DNA of 64,000 bases, from the NCBI RefSeq assembly GCF_003007785.1, contig NZ_PXOH01000019.1:40868-104867 (forward strand). Direction: 5' to 3'. Positions 16,751 to 26,442 of the stretch are shown here, piece by piece. A program made the position numbers and the translations under genes. The stretch comes from Aphanothece hegewaldii CCALA 016 (GTDB lineage: Bacteria; Cyanobacteriota; Cyanobacteriia; Cyanobacteriales; Microcystaceae). Numbering within the stretch: position 1 is the stretch's first letter; the number at the start of each line of letters is the position of its first letter. The notes under the pieces were generated by a model, which ran no database searches, had not been told where the DNA came from, and saw nothing but the letters and a program-made list of their open reading frames with translations.

Positions 16751-18100
16751 CTAATGTAAATTCTTTTTGTAAAATAATGGAGCCAATAAAGTTTCAACGA
16801 ATACAGAGAGCATTAATCCTAATGATAAACCAGATAACAAACCTAAAACTAGATTTTTTTGGGGAGAGGGATAAGCTGAATATTTAGAAAGTTGTGGTTT
16901 GGATAAAATTTGCCAAGGTGATGATTGAGAATTTTCATTTCGTAACTGTTCTTGTGTTTTTAAAAATTGATTAAAATCGGATGTTTCTTGATTAATTTTT
17001 TGTTGTAATTCTTCATAACGACGAGTTAAAATAGGTAATTTTTCCATTTGAATTTTTAGCGTTTTTATTTGTTCTTCTAACGCTGTTTTTCGGCTTTGCA
17101 ATACCTGAACTTGATTAGCAGCTTGGATATATTGTTGGTTTAAAGAAAGACGTAAAGCGTTAGGTATAGTAGTAATTTTTAATTGTCCTTGTTGATTTTG
17201 TGGGATTTTGCTTTCTTCTTTTTTAATTAAATTTTGTAAGCTTTTTTGTTGTTCCTTTAAAACTTGAATATTAGGACTAGCTTCTAAATAAATCGACGAT
17301 TCTTGAGCGAGTATAATTTCGACTTCTTGAAGTTGTTTAACTAAACTTTGATAGTAAGGGGATTCAGTTAAATCACCTGATGCGATCGCTTGTTCGGGAG
17401 TGACTTTCAATTGTTGTTCTAGGGTCTTAAATAAAGTTGTTGTTTCTTGTAACTGAATTTGTGTTTGATACAACTCCATTTCTAATTTAGCTAATTGCTC
17501 TTGTTTTAACTTTTCTTGTTGCTCAGGATTATATAAACGATAAGAAGAACGAAAATTATCTAATTTTTTTTGAGATTGTGTAACTCGTTGCTGTAATTGA
17601 GAATATTCTTGTTTAATTAGACCAGATTGCTGATTAAATTGAGATTGATGAGATTTCACCCCGTAATGAAGATACCCATTAGCGATTTCTTTTAAAACTA
17701 GCTGAATTTTTAGAGGATCTTGATTGATATAAGCAACTTCAACAATTTTAGTATTTGACAATTGCTTAATTGTTAAAGGGCTTTTTGTCGAATTAATTAA
17801 GTCAGGTTCTTGAAGCAAAAATTTATCTAAAATTGGCTTTAAAAGTTGAGAACTTTGTAATAATTCAACTTGATTTTTAAGCTCAACCTCACTTGCTCCA
17901 GATGAGATCGGTGCTAAAAGAAGATAAAATTTACCAACATATTTAGTGTCGCTTTGCCAGAGCCACCAACACGCTCCCGCTATAACTCCTAGTGTAATTG
18001 CCGTGAGCAGTCGTATTCGATAACCTAAAATTTTATTAACTTGATTTTGATTATTATTGAGTCGCCAAGAACGAGAATGAGTAGTTTCGGTAGGATTCAT
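16751..18100 (-). CDS. Polysaccharide co-polymerase (Wzz/GumC-like chain-length regulator)
   Basis: 449 residues. Transmembrane helix near residues 30-50 (LLTAITLGVIAGACWWLW), a long periplasmic region with predicted coiled coils (about 155-290 and 315-400, rich in Q, E, L, K), and a second helix near 415-440 preceded by the typical proline-containing motif YPSPQKNLVLGL. There is no C-terminal tyrosine kinase domain, so this is a PCP-2b or GumC-like protein rather than full Wzc. Gene order with the upstream SLBB exporter (32-base gap) indicates an exopolysaccharide export operon. Confidence 0.85.
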   Translation of the reverse strand: MNPTETTHSRSWRLNNNQNQVNKILGYRIRLLTAITLGVIAGACWWLWQSDTKYVGKFYLLLAPISSGASEVELKNQVELLQSSQLLKPILDKFLLQEPDLINSTKSPLTIKQLSNTKIVEVAYINQDPLKIQLVLKEIANGYLHYGVKSHQSQFNQQSGLIKQEYSQLQQRVTQSQKKLDNFRSSYRLYNPEQQEKLKQEQLAKLEMELYQTQIQLQETTTLFKTLEQQLKVTPEQAIASGDLTESPYYQSLVKQLQEVEIILAQESSIYLEASPNIQVLKEQQKSLQNLIKKEESKIPQNQQGQLKITTIPNALRLSLNQQYIQAANQVQVLQSRKTALEEQIKTLKIQMEKLPILTRRYEELQQKINQETSDFNQFLKTQEQLRNENSQSSPWQILSKPQLSKYSAYPSPQKNLVLGLLSGLSLGLMLSVFVETLLAPLFYKKNLH

Positions 18101-18132
18101 AATTATTTCACATCACTTTATGTTAATGCCGA

Positions 18133-19617
18133 TTAGCGACCAAACAAGCTAAAAATATTAAAAATACTAAAAAATCCGCCAACTGCCGCGCCAATGGGAC
18201 TAAAAAAGGTGCTGAGTGTATCTCCGGCTGCTGTTAAACGGTTGCGCTCAACAAAAATCACATCATTATTTTGCAGTGAAGGATTATTTTCTGGTGTAAT
18301 TCCTTGAGCTAAATCGATTTTAATTTCGCGTCTCGTCACTGAACCATCTCCATTAAGGCGAAGTAACTCTACTGTTCTCGCGTCTGCCCGTTGGTGATCA
18401 AACCCACCCGCCGCCGCAATAGCTTGATTTAGGGGTGTATTAGGCGGAATTTCGACGAATCCTGGTTTTTCCACCTCACCAACAACATTGACGCGAATCG
18501 TAGCCGCCGAAAAACTTGCACTTGCTAATGCTTCAGCTTCAGAGACATTAATTTCGTCTACTTTAGGAATGTTAATCATGTCACCCTCTTGCAAGATGAT
18601 ATCTTCTTCAATATTTCCCGTTTGTAGTAAATTCCATAAATCAATATTAAGTGCTTGGAGACTACCATCACGGTTATAACGATTAACAGTAATGCGACGA
18701 ACATCCGCAGTCTGTTTGATGCCGCCCGAAAAACGTAAAGCAAGGGTTAGTCTGGGGGGTTGTCGCTTAGTTGTGCCTGTAGTGCCACCTGTAAGACCTG
18801 CAACGGTGTCTGGAGAGACTTTATAAGATCCGGGTCGATTGACTTCACCAATGACTGTAACGCTGATTTCTCGATCAGCCTGAATGCCAAAATTAGCATC
18901 AGCGAGTTGTCGTAATTCATTGGGATCTATGGGATCTTTCGTCGGAATCACAATTTGATCGCCATCTCTGAGGGAGACATCCTGGGCGAGATTTCCGAAT
19001 AGAATCAAATCCCATAGATTGAGCGTCCAGATTTTTTGGGTTCCTCTAACGTTTCGTCTGAGTTCGATTTGTCGAATATCAGCAACGGTTGTAATTCCTC
19101 CAGCAGAACGAATCAAATCACTGAGCAAAGGAAATTTACCATCCGAAAGTGCTAAGGTATAAGAACCAGGGTTGTTAATTTCTCCAGCGATCGCAACTTG
19201 TAGGGGACGAGGACTGAGCAAATTTACATTAATAATCGGTCGTTTTAGGAAGTTTGCATATCGTTTTGAGAGTAAGTCGCTCAGTTCACCTGTTGTTAAA
19301 CCCGCTACTTTGATCATTCCCAACAACGGCATTGTGATCGTTCCATCGGCTAAAACCAAACGCTCTCCACTAAAATCGGCTACCTGAAACACCGACACAG
19401 AAATGCGATCGCCTGCTCCCAGTGTATAGTTAGTGGTTTCGATCGACTGTATTTTTTGAGTGATTCTTGGGTTTTCTTCAACTGGGCGAAGCGAACGGGG
19501 TGACTCTTGGGCTAGACTATAAAAGCAGAAAGTTGTATTAGTTAGTATACTAACTAGCCCGATTGTCCCAAAATAAAAAGAATTCCTAGTTTTTTTGAGG
19601 AAAATTCTTTTAAGCAT
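18133..19617 (-). CDS. Polysaccharide export protein (Wza-like, SLBB domains)
   Basis: 494 residues with an N-terminal signal or anchor segment (about 13-36). A Poly_export domain follows, TLGAGDRISVSVFQVADFSG. Several SLBB beta-grasp repeats come next: VAIAGEINNPGSYTL, VTVIGEVNRPGSYKV, VNVVGEVEKPGFVEI. The C-terminus is hydrophobic and glycine-rich. It should form the periplasmic/outer-membrane channel for capsule or slime polysaccharide together with the following PCP gene. Glycosyltransferases are not in the window. Confidence 0.9.
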   Translation of the reverse strand: MLKRIFLKKTRNSFYFGTIGLVSILTNTTFCFYSLAQESPRSLRPVEENPRITQKIQSIETTNYTLGAGDRISVSVFQVADFSGERLVLADGTITMPLLGMIKVAGLTTGELSDLLSKRYANFLKRPIINVNLLSPRPLQVAIAGEINNPGSYTLALSDGKFPLLSDLIRSAGGITTVADIRQIELRRNVRGTQKIWTLNLWDLILFGNLAQDVSLRDGDQIVIPTKDPIDPNELRQLADANFGIQADREISVTVIGEVNRPGSYKVSPDTVAGLTGGTTGTTKRQPPRLTLALRFSGGIKQTADVRRITVNRYNRDGSLQALNIDLWNLLQTGNIEEDIILQEGDMINIPKVDEINVSEAEALASASFSAATIRVNVVGEVEKPGFVEIPPNTPLNQAIAAAGGFDHQRADARTVELLRLNGDGSVTRREIKIDLAQGITPENNPSLQNNDVIFVERNRLTAAGDTLSTFFSPIGAAVGGFFSIFNIFSLFGR

Positions 19618-19675
19618 CCCAATTTTTACATTTATTTTTTATTTTTATTATCTTAACATTAACGAAAGAAAAAAC

Positions 19676-19945
19676 ATGACGAATAAGCAAAAATTCCCAT
19701 TTTTATTAGGTTCAAAATGGACAGCTAAACAAAAAACTTGGGGCTGGCGACATTTTCAGGTTGTGAATCGAAAAACTCAGGGCAAATGGGTTTTTGCTGA
19801 AATGATGTCATCTTGTGATTCCCAAGTCCGTTTCTGGATTAATGCCAAACAACTGAAAGATAAAAACCTTTGGGATGCTGGCTGGAAAACTTTAACACAA
19901 ATTAATCATCCAGAAATAGAAGATGATGTAATTCTTTACGATTAA
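19676..19945 (+). CDS. TIGR02450 family tryptophan-rich small protein
   Basis: 89 residues from ATG 19676. The protein is rich in Trp and basic residues: LLGSKWTAKQKTWGWRHFQV, KWVFAEMMSSCDSQVRFWI, LWDAGWKTL. This matches a small conserved family of unknown function found in cyanobacteria and proteobacteria. An earlier in-frame start at 19595 would overlap the divergent SLBB gene and adds a hydrophobic lead unlike the family. It precedes dnaG by 9 bases and is probably co-transcribed. Confidence 0.75.
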   Translation: MTNKQKFPFLLGSKWTAKQKTWGWRHFQVVNRKTQGKWVFAEMMSSCDSQVRFWINAKQLKDKNLWDAGWKTLTQINHPEIEDDVILYD

Positions 19946-19954
19946 TGAGCTTAT

Positions 19955-21850
19955 ATGGAAACACCGCGAATTCATCCTGAAACCTTAGAAGAAGTAAAAC
20001 AACGAGTTGATATTGTTGAAATTATTTCAGAACATGTTGTTTTAAAAAAGCAAGGTAAAAGCTTAGTTGGTTTATGTCCTTTCCATTCTGAAAAAAGTCC
20101 TAGTTTTAGTGTTAATCCCAGTAAGCAACTCTACTATTGTTTTGGTTGTGGGGCTGGAGGAAATAGCATTAAATTTCTCATGGAATTGGAAAAACAATCT
20201 TTTAGCGAAGTAGTTTTAGATTTAGCGCGACGCTATCAAATTCCATTAAAAACTCTTGATCCACAACAACGACAAGAAATTCAAAAACAATTATCTTTAA
20301 AAGAACAATTATACGAAATTTTAGCCGTAGCAACGAGCTTTTATCAACACGCACTCAACCAGACACAAGGAGAAAATGCGGCTGATTATCTAAAAAATAA
20401 AAGACATCTTTTAGCAGAAACAATACAAGAATTTAAGTTAGGTTATGCGCCCCCAGGTTGGGAAACATTATATCGCTATTTAGTTGAACAAAAACATTAT
20501 CCAGTTGATTTAGTTGTACAAGCGGGTTTAATTAAACCTCGTCAAAATGGAAGTGGATATTATGATCAATTTCGAGAACGTTTAATGATTCCAATTGCTG
20601 ATATTCAAGGTAGAATTATTGGTTTTGGAAGTCGGAGTTTAGGGGATGAGAAACCAAAATATTTGAATTCTCCCGAAACAATTTTGTTTGATAAAAGCAA
20701 GACTTTATTTGCTTTAGATAAAGCACGTCAAAGGATTATTAAAGAAGATAATGTGATTGTTGTAGAGGGTTATTTTGATGCCATTGCACTCCATGAACAA
20801 GGAATAACAAATGTAGTTGCTTCTTTAGGAACTGCTTTTGGTCAAATGCAATTAAAACAATTATTAAAATATACAGAATCTAAACAAGTAATTTTGAATT
20901 TTGATGGGGATCAAGCAGGTAAAAAAGCAACGCAACGCGCTATAACAGAAATGTCTACACTGGTATATTCAGGACAAGTTAACCTAAAAATTTTGAATCT
21001 TCCTCAAGGGAAAGATGCTGATGAATTCTTAAAATCTAGTGCAACAGCCAAGAATACTTATCAAGAATTAATCCAAAAATCTCCCCTTTGGATTGATTGG
21101 CAAATCAAAGAATTATTACTAGAATATGATTTAAAAAAAGCAGATCAATTTAAAGCCATCGCTCAAAATATGGTCAAATTATTACAAAAATTAGAAGAAC
21201 AGAATCAACGGTCTTATTATATCCGTCATTGTGCCGAGATTTTAGCTCAAGGAGAAAGCAGAATTATTCCCATACAGTATAAAAGTTTATTAACACAACT
21301 AAAAAAACCACAGTCCCGATCGCTCAAACCTTCAAGCCCAACTTTTGTTACTAATTCGGAGCGAAATTTATTAGAAGAAGCTGAAGAAGAATTATTATTA
21401 ATTTATTTATATTGTCCAGAGCATCGAGAGGAAATATTACAACTGTTAGAAGAAAAAGATCTTGTTTTTAGTCTATCCCATCATCGATTTTTATGGCAAA
21501 TCATTGATCAATTATCCTTAGAATCTTCGGCTGACTTACTTTCTCGATTACAAAATAGATTATTAAGCGAATCAGAAAAGATCGATCAGTTAGCTCATTT
21601 CTTCCATTTAACCAAAAACAGACAAGAAGTATTATTTAGAGCCGAAGTAATCATCAAAAATGCGATCGCCGCACTAGAGCGAGTCAGTTGGGAAAAATAT
21701 CGCCACTATTGCCTACAACAATGGCAAAGCATTAACAAACAAGAAAAACCCGATCTTTGTCAATATTATTTTCAAGAATTTTCAAAAGCAGACAACTATA
21801 TGAAAAAACTTGATGAATTGCGAATCAATCAAGCCGAAAATGTGTCTTAA
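19955..21850 (+). CDS. dnaG: DNA primase
   Basis: Makes RNA primers at the replication fork. N-terminal CHC2 zinc domain with CPFHSEKSPSFSV and YYCFGCGAGGN, the primase core RERLMIPIADIQGRIIGFGSR, and a Toprim domain with VVEGYFDAIAL and LNFDGDQAGKKA acidic motifs. The C-terminal helical region would contact DnaB. 631 residues is a normal length. Together with dnaE-C at 34039, it is one of two replication genes here, but they are not linked in an operon. Confidence 0.97.
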   Translation: METPRIHPETLEEVKQRVDIVEIISEHVVLKKQGKSLVGLCPFHSEKSPSFSVNPSKQLYYCFGCGAGGNSIKFLMELEKQSFSEVVLDLARRYQIPLKTLDPQQRQEIQKQLSLKEQLYEILAVATSFYQHALNQTQGENAADYLKNKRHLLAETIQEFKLGYAPPGWETLYRYLVEQKHYPVDLVVQAGLIKPRQNGSGYYDQFRERLMIPIADIQGRIIGFGSRSLGDEKPKYLNSPETILFDKSKTLFALDKARQRIIKEDNVIVVEGYFDAIALHEQGITNVVASLGTAFGQMQLKQLLKYTESKQVILNFDGDQAGKKATQRAITEMSTLVYSGQVNLKILNLPQGKDADEFLKSSATAKNTYQELIQKSPLWIDWQIKELLLEYDLKKADQFKAIAQNMVKLLQKLEEQNQRSYYIRHCAEILAQGESRIIPIQYKSLLTQLKKPQSRSLKPSSPTFVTNSERNLLEEAEEELLLIYLYCPEHREEILQLLEEKDLVFSLSHHRFLWQIIDQLSLESSADLLSRLQNRLLSESEKIDQLAHFFHLTKNRQEVLFRAEVIIKNAIAALERVSWEKYRHYCLQQWQSINKQEKPDLCQYYFQEFSKADNYMKKLDELRINQAENVS

Positions 21851-21851
21851 A

Positions 21852-21894
21852 GTAAAGACGCGTCATGGCGTGTCACTACATGGCGCGTTTCTAC
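21852..21894. terminator. Composite palindrome between dnaG and amt
   Basis: An imperfect inverted repeat, GTAAAGACGCG at the left and CGCGTTTCTAC at the right, encloses a second CATGGCG element. It sits between the convergent dnaG and amt genes and belongs to the dispersed GTAGAGACG palindrome group. Probable bidirectional terminator. Confidence 0.5.
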
Positions 21895-21901
21895 CAAATA
21901 A

Positions 21902-23296
21902 CTAAATCAAATCCTGTCCGTAAGCTTCTTCGCCGTGTTCATGGATATCTAAGCCTTGTTCTTCGATAGTAGACTTAGTTCTTAATGGCATAAAAGCACC
22001 GAGAACCTTAAGGATCAGAAAAGTTGCCGCCGCCGCAAAAATGTAAGTAGCAACTACACCCACAATTTGCTTCCAAAGTAGGGCAAAATCACCGTAAAAT
22101 AAGCCATTAGCCCCAAAAGAATTAACTTCTTTCGTTGCAAAAAGACCCGTTAGAATCGCTCCAATGGTTCCACCGAAACCGTGAACCGGAAAAGCATCAA
22201 GGGAATCATCAAACTGTAATTTTACGCGTAGACTCACCGCATAGAAACAACCAACAGAAGTGATCGAACCAATCAAAATAGCAGCAATAGGAGTGACAAA
22301 ACCAGCAGCAGGGGTAATACCTACTAATCCCGCTAAAAATCCTGTAGCGATCCCCAGTGCAGTTGGTTTGCCTCTTAAAATCCATTCCAACAGAACCCAA
22401 GTCAAACCAGCCGCCGCCGAAGAAACAACAGTCGCCACAATTGCCACAGTTGCCAAGCCACCTGCCCCTAAAGCACTACCGCCATTAAATCCGAGCCAGC
22501 CAAACCAAAGTAGACCAATGCCGAGTAAAACATAAGTAACATTATGGGGTGGAGAAGGTTGATTTGGATAATTGAGACGAGGACCGAGGAGCCAAGCCGC
22601 TACTACAGCCGAAACACCAGAGCTAATATGAACGACCGTTCCTCCCGCAAAATCCAAAGCCCCTAAAGTTAAAAGCCAACCTTTGCCCCAAACCCAGTGA
22701 GCAAGGGGAGAATAAACGAAACTCGACCAAAGGAGAACAAACCAGAAATAGGCTTTAAAGGTCATTCGTTCGACAATTGCCCCTGAAATCAAAGCAGGAG
22801 TAATGATCGCAAACATCATTTGATAGAGCATGAATACTTGATGAGGAATGGTTGGTGCGTAACCCACGGGATCGGGTTGATCAAAAGATACACCATTCAA
22901 AAATATCCATTTTAGGCTACCAATGATGGGATTAGCGGCAAAAGCTGGCTCACTACCTGGATTTAATTCAGTAGGCGCGAAAGCCAAGCTATAGCCCCAC
23001 AAAACCCAAGTGACACCAACGAGTCCCATCATGATCAGACTCATCATCATGGTGTTAAGGACGTTACGAGAGCGAACTAAGCCACCATAAAAGAAAGCAA
23101 GACCAGGGGTCATGAGTAGAACTAAAGCGCAAGAGATAAGCATCCACGCCGTATCACCTGTATCTATGGTGGGTTCAGCAGCAGCAGTTTGAGCGAAAGC
23201 GTTGTCCATGCTAGGGGCAAGCAAAAACCCTAAAACAATAACAACGATGAGAAAAGACTTTTTAATCACGTACTTTTTATCCTGTAAAACTGACAA
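21902..23296 (-). CDS. amt: Ammonium transporter
   Basis: 464 residues. A cleavable signal peptide (MSVLQDKKYVIKKSFLIVVI up to about residue 36, AFAQ) is followed by eleven predicted helices. Amt signatures are seen: DTAWMLISCALVLLMTPGLAFFYGGLVRSRN, DFAGGTVVHISSG (pore His), WFGWLGFNGGS, and DAFPVHGFGGTIGA (second pore His). It imports ammonium across the plasma membrane. A second amt gene lies upstream on the same strand with 152 bases between, and a GTA-N8-TAC box in that gap suggests its own NtcA-controlled promoter. Confidence 0.95.
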   Translation of the reverse strand: MSVLQDKKYVIKKSFLIVVIVLGFLLAPSMDNAFAQTAAAEPTIDTGDTAWMLISCALVLLMTPGLAFFYGGLVRSRNVLNTMMMSLIMMGLVGVTWVLWGYSLAFAPTELNPGSEPAFAANPIIGSLKWIFLNGVSFDQPDPVGYAPTIPHQVFMLYQMMFAIITPALISGAIVERMTFKAYFWFVLLWSSFVYSPLAHWVWGKGWLLTLGALDFAGGTVVHISSGVSAVVAAWLLGPRLNYPNQPSPPHNVTYVLLGIGLLWFGWLGFNGGSALGAGGLATVAIVATVVSSAAAGLTWVLLEWILRGKPTALGIATGFLAGLVGITPAAGFVTPIAAILIGSITSVGCFYAVSLRVKLQFDDSLDAFPVHGFGGTIGAILTGLFATKEVNSFGANGLFYGDFALLWKQIVGVVATYIFAAAATFLILKVLGAFMPLRTKSTIEEQGLDIHEHGEEAYGQDLI

Positions 23297-23422
23297 GAAA
23301 CTAATAAAAAAATGGGTGTAATTAGCTTAAAGGCTAATAAATAATTTTTAGTCAGATTTTTATCCTTTTTTCGGAAATCATTTAACAACAAGCCTTATTT
23401 GTTACACCCATCAATTAACTTT

Positions 23423-23436
23423 GTATGATTTGATAC
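23423..23436 (-). promoter_or_regulatory. NtcA-type box upstream of amt
   Basis: GTA-TGATTTGA-TAC, a perfect match to the GTA-N8-TAC consensus of the cyanobacterial nitrogen regulator NtcA. It lies 127 bases before the start of the amt gene at 23296, in the gap between the two amt genes. A well-placed -10 is not obvious. Confidence 0.6.
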
Positions 23437-23448
23437 GAAAAATGAAAA

Positions 23449-24969
23449 TTATATTTCAGAATTGTATAAATCAACTCGACTAGAACTACTTGAACGAGAG
23501 CCAGTCAAGACATCCGCTTCTTTGACAAAACCGCTATAAGCTTCCATGCCATGTTCAGCAATGTCTAAACCTTCGATCTCTTCTTCTTGAGTAACTCTGA
23601 TCCCCAGTGTGGCTTTGAGTGCCATCCAAGCGATCGCACTGAAAATAATCGTAAACGCGCCAACACAGACTGTTCCGATGATTTGGTTAATTAGTTGACC
23701 AATACCATGACCGTATAAAAGACCCGTTTCCATGCTAAATAGACCAACGGCGAGAGTTCCCCAAACCCCATTAACGAGGTGAACCGAAAGCGCACCAACG
23801 GGGTCATCAATTTTGATGCTATCGAAGAAAGCAACGGCATAGACAACTAAAACACCAGCCACCAAACCAATAATCACGGCACCTAAATAGGAAACCACGT
23901 TACAGCCAGCCGTTACAGCCACCAAACCAGCGAGAATACCGTTAATAATCATTGAAAGGTCAGGTTTGCCATCTTTAAACCAAGAGGTAAAAGTAGCAGC
24001 AATACCACCAGCAGCACCAGCTAAGTTAGTCGTCACAGCGATATAGGGTACTTTTTCATCTACGGCTAATTGAGAGCCTGGGTTAAAGCCAAACCAGCCG
24101 ATCCAAAGAATCAAACAACCTAATGTAGCAATACTGAGATTATGACCTGGAATGGCATTAATTCGACCATTAGAGTATTTACCAGTACGGGGACCCAAAA
24201 TTGTTGCACCCAATAAAGCCGCCCAACCGCCTACCGCGTGAACGACCGTTGATCCCGCAAAGTCTCTAAAACCGCCGTTATCGCCTTGTAGCTTGAATAG
24301 CCAACCGCTTACACTCCAGACCCAGTGACCTGTAATTGGATAAGCAATACCAGTTAGTAGTAAACTAAAAATCAAGAAGTCAACAAACTTGATTCGTTCT
24401 GCTACTGCACCAGATACGATCGTCGCTGCGGTTCCGGCAAACGCCACTTGGAATAGGAAAAAGACTGGAACGGGTAAACCTTCGGGGAAAGGCGATAAAC
24501 CATAGGTTTCGGGTGTCCCACTCAAGAATAAACCACCACTGCCGATAAAACCATTATTTGGCCCACCGAACATCAGGGAAAATCCTAAAATCCAGTAGGC
24601 TATAGAAACCAAGGCAAAAACGATTAAGTTTTTTGCCAGAATGTTTACAGCATTTTTCTGACGACACAAACCCGTCTCTAACATAGCGAAACCAGCATTC
24701 ATAAAAATAACCAGAATCGCTGCAATTAAAACCCAAATCGTATTGAGAGACATTCTTAGGGTTTGCATATCACCAGAGAGGCTCTCAAGGCTCAGAGGTG
24801 GCGTATCTTGGGCTGATACCGCCGTATGAGCGAGTAAAACAATAAAAGCTGTCAGGGGTATACAAGCGAGCCAAGCTGGTTTAAAAGACTTGGTTATCAC
24901 TCGCAACGGCTCTAAATAGGGTGCATTCCCTAAAGAATCCATAGACTTTCGTATATCAGTTTGTTTCAT
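23449..24969 (-). CDS. amt: Ammonium transporter, second copy
   Basis: 506 residues. A long N-terminal leader (hydrophobic about residues 33-53, ending AVSAQ) is followed by the Amt core: [38 protein letters not shown] with a pore His, [11 protein letters not shown], and [14 protein letters not shown] with the second pore His. The C-terminus has [16 protein letters not shown], a typical Amt tail where PII proteins interact, plus a serine-rich end. Its sequence differs clearly from the neighbouring amt, so the duplication is old. A GTA-N8-TAC box lies about 208 bases upstream. Confidence 0.95.
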   Translation of the reverse strand: MKQTDIRKSMDSLGNAPYLEPLRVITKSFKPAWLACIPLTAFIVLLAHTAVSAQDTPPLSLESLSGDMQTLRMSLNTIWVLIAAILVIFMNAGFAMLETGLCRQKNAVNILAKNLIVFALVSIAYWILGFSLMFGGPNNGFIGSGGLFLSGTPETYGLSPFPEGLPVPVFFLFQVAFAGTAATIVSGAVAERIKFVDFLIFSLLLTGIAYPITGHWVWSVSGWLFKLQGDNGGFRDFAGSTVVHAVGGWAALLGATILGPRTGKYSNGRINAIPGHNLSIATLGCLILWIGWFGFNPGSQLAVDEKVPYIAVTTNLAGAAGGIAATFTSWFKDGKPDLSMIINGILAGLVAVTAGCNVVSYLGAVIIGLVAGVLVVYAVAFFDSIKIDDPVGALSVHLVNGVWGTLAVGLFSMETGLLYGHGIGQLINQIIGTVCVGAFTIIFSAIAWMALKATLGIRVTQEEEIEGLDIAEHGMEAYSGFVKEADVLTGSRSSSSSRVDLYNSEI

Positions 24970-25176
24970 GAATATTCATCTCAAATTGTTAGGGATGGCT
25001 AGAAGATTAGGCTAAACTTACAAGCATTCACAGAAGGACATATCATATATCAAAGTGAATAGCTCTAATAATGTTTAATCTATCTTGATTTTATTTAGAG
25101 TCTCTAAGCATATGGAATAAGCTGAGTACAGCATCTCAAATCCATAAAATCTTGATTTTTTTATCGTTTGCTTTCT

Positions 25177-25190
25177 GTATTGAACATTAC
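25177..25190 (-). promoter_or_regulatory. NtcA-type box upstream of second amt
   Basis: GTA-TTGAACAT-TAC at 25177-25190, again a perfect GTA-N8-TAC. It lies in the 334-base divergent region between amt (start 24969) and ribD (start 25304). The amt gene is the expected target. Otherwise this gap (24970-25303) holds no gene that I can support. Confidence 0.6.
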
Positions 25191-25303
25191 ATTTTACCCA
25201 GACAAAGTGTAAAGATTGATAATGCGTGTTTAAAGTTACGATAAAGACGGTTTGCCATAATGAGATTAGATACTCTTAAAGGCAGTAGCTAGTATAAATT
25301 ACG

Positions 25304-26437
25304 ATGAAGGACTTTTCCGAATTTGAGACCCCCATCATTGAAACACCTTTTGATCGAGAAATGATGCAACGATGTATACATTTAGCGAAGAAAGCGCAGG
25401 GTCAGACGGCACCTAATCCCCTTGTTGGGTCTGTTATTGTTAAAGAGGGTCAGATTATTGGAGAAGGGTTTCATCCTGGCGCAGGTCAACCCCATGCCGA
25501 AATTTTTGCTTTACGAAATGCTGGTGAACAAGCTAGAGGCGCAACAATTTATGTTAATTTAGAGCCTTGCGCTCATTATGGACGTACTCCTCCTTGTACT
25601 AAAGCTTTAATCGAAGCAGGAATCGCTAAAGTTTTTCTGGGGATGATCGATCCTGATTATCGGGTTTGTGGTAAAGGTATTCAACAATTACAAGATGCAG
25701 GAATAGAGGTGATCGTTGGTGTCTGTGAAGCCGACTGTCGTAAGCTTAATGAAGCTTTTATCCATCGCATTCGCTATCAACGACCTTTTGGTATCCTTAA
25801 ATACGCCATGACCCTAGATGGCAAAATTGCCGCGTCTACGGGTCATAGTGCTTGGGTGAGTGGCACAGCATCCCGTAAAATGGTTCATCAATTAAGGGCT
25901 ACTTGTGATGCGGTCATTATTGGTGGTAATACGGTGCGTCGTGATAATCCCTATTTAACCACCCATCATGAAAAAGCTCATAATCCTTTACGGGTGGTGA
26001 TGAGTCGTACCCTTGATTTACCTCTAGAAGCCCATCTATGGGAAACTCAAGAAGTATCGACCCTCGTTTTTACCGAAATAAAAACCAACCCCACCCTACA
26101 CAAACAGTTGCTTAAACACGGGGTAGAAGTAATTGAATTGCCTGTTCTTAGTCCTGCTACCGTTATGGAACATTTGTATCAAAAAGGATTGTGTAGTGTG
26201 TTGTGGGAATGTGGCGGTACATTGGCAGCTAAAGCGATCGCAGATGGAGCAGTACAGAAAATTTTCGCTTTTATTGCTCCCAAAATTATCGGCGGAAACA
26301 TGGCACCCTCTCCCGTTGGTGATTTAGGATTAGAAAAAATGACCGATGCTTTAGAATTAGAAAATGTCTCTATTCATTCTATTGAATCAGATCTTTTAAT
26401 TGAAGGTTATTTACCTAAAAAAGCTTGGTTAGTTTAG
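25304..26437 (+). CDS. ribD: Bifunctional riboflavin deaminase/reductase
   Basis: Two domains. The N-terminal cytidine-deaminase-like domain has HAEIFAL and PCAHYGRTPPC zinc motifs. The C-terminal reductase has GILKYAMTLDGKIAASTG, DAVIIGGNTVRRDNP and WECGGTLAAKAI. It performs the second and third steps of riboflavin synthesis. The 377-residue length is full. A later Met (MMQRCIHLAKKA) about 20 residues in is a possible alternative start, since the first 19 residues are acidic and not typical of the core. Confidence 0.96.
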   Translation: MKDFSEFETPIIETPFDREMMQRCIHLAKKAQGQTAPNPLVGSVIVKEGQIIGEGFHPGAGQPHAEIFALRNAGEQARGATIYVNLEPCAHYGRTPPCTKALIEAGIAKVFLGMIDPDYRVCGKGIQQLQDAGIEVIVGVCEADCRKLNEAFIHRIRYQRPFGILKYAMTLDGKIAASTGHSAWVSGTASRKMVHQLRATCDAVIIGGNTVRRDNPYLTTHHEKAHNPLRVVMSRTLDLPLEAHLWETQEVSTLVFTEIKTNPTLHKQLLKHGVEVIELPVLSPATVMEHLYQKGLCSVLWECGGTLAAKAIADGAVQKIFAFIAPKIIGGNMAPSPVGDLGLEKMTDALELENVSIHSIESDLLIEGYLPKKAWLV

Positions 26438-26442
26438 AAAAA

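Noticed and set aside
22260..22535. Plus-strand frame of 91 codons opposite amt
   Set aside because: Antisense shadow of a membrane protein gene with biased codons; no start context.
25226..25241. GTG-N8-TAC near ribD as an additional NtcA site
   Set aside because: One mismatch to the consensus in a highly conserved position, and ribD is not an expected NtcA target.
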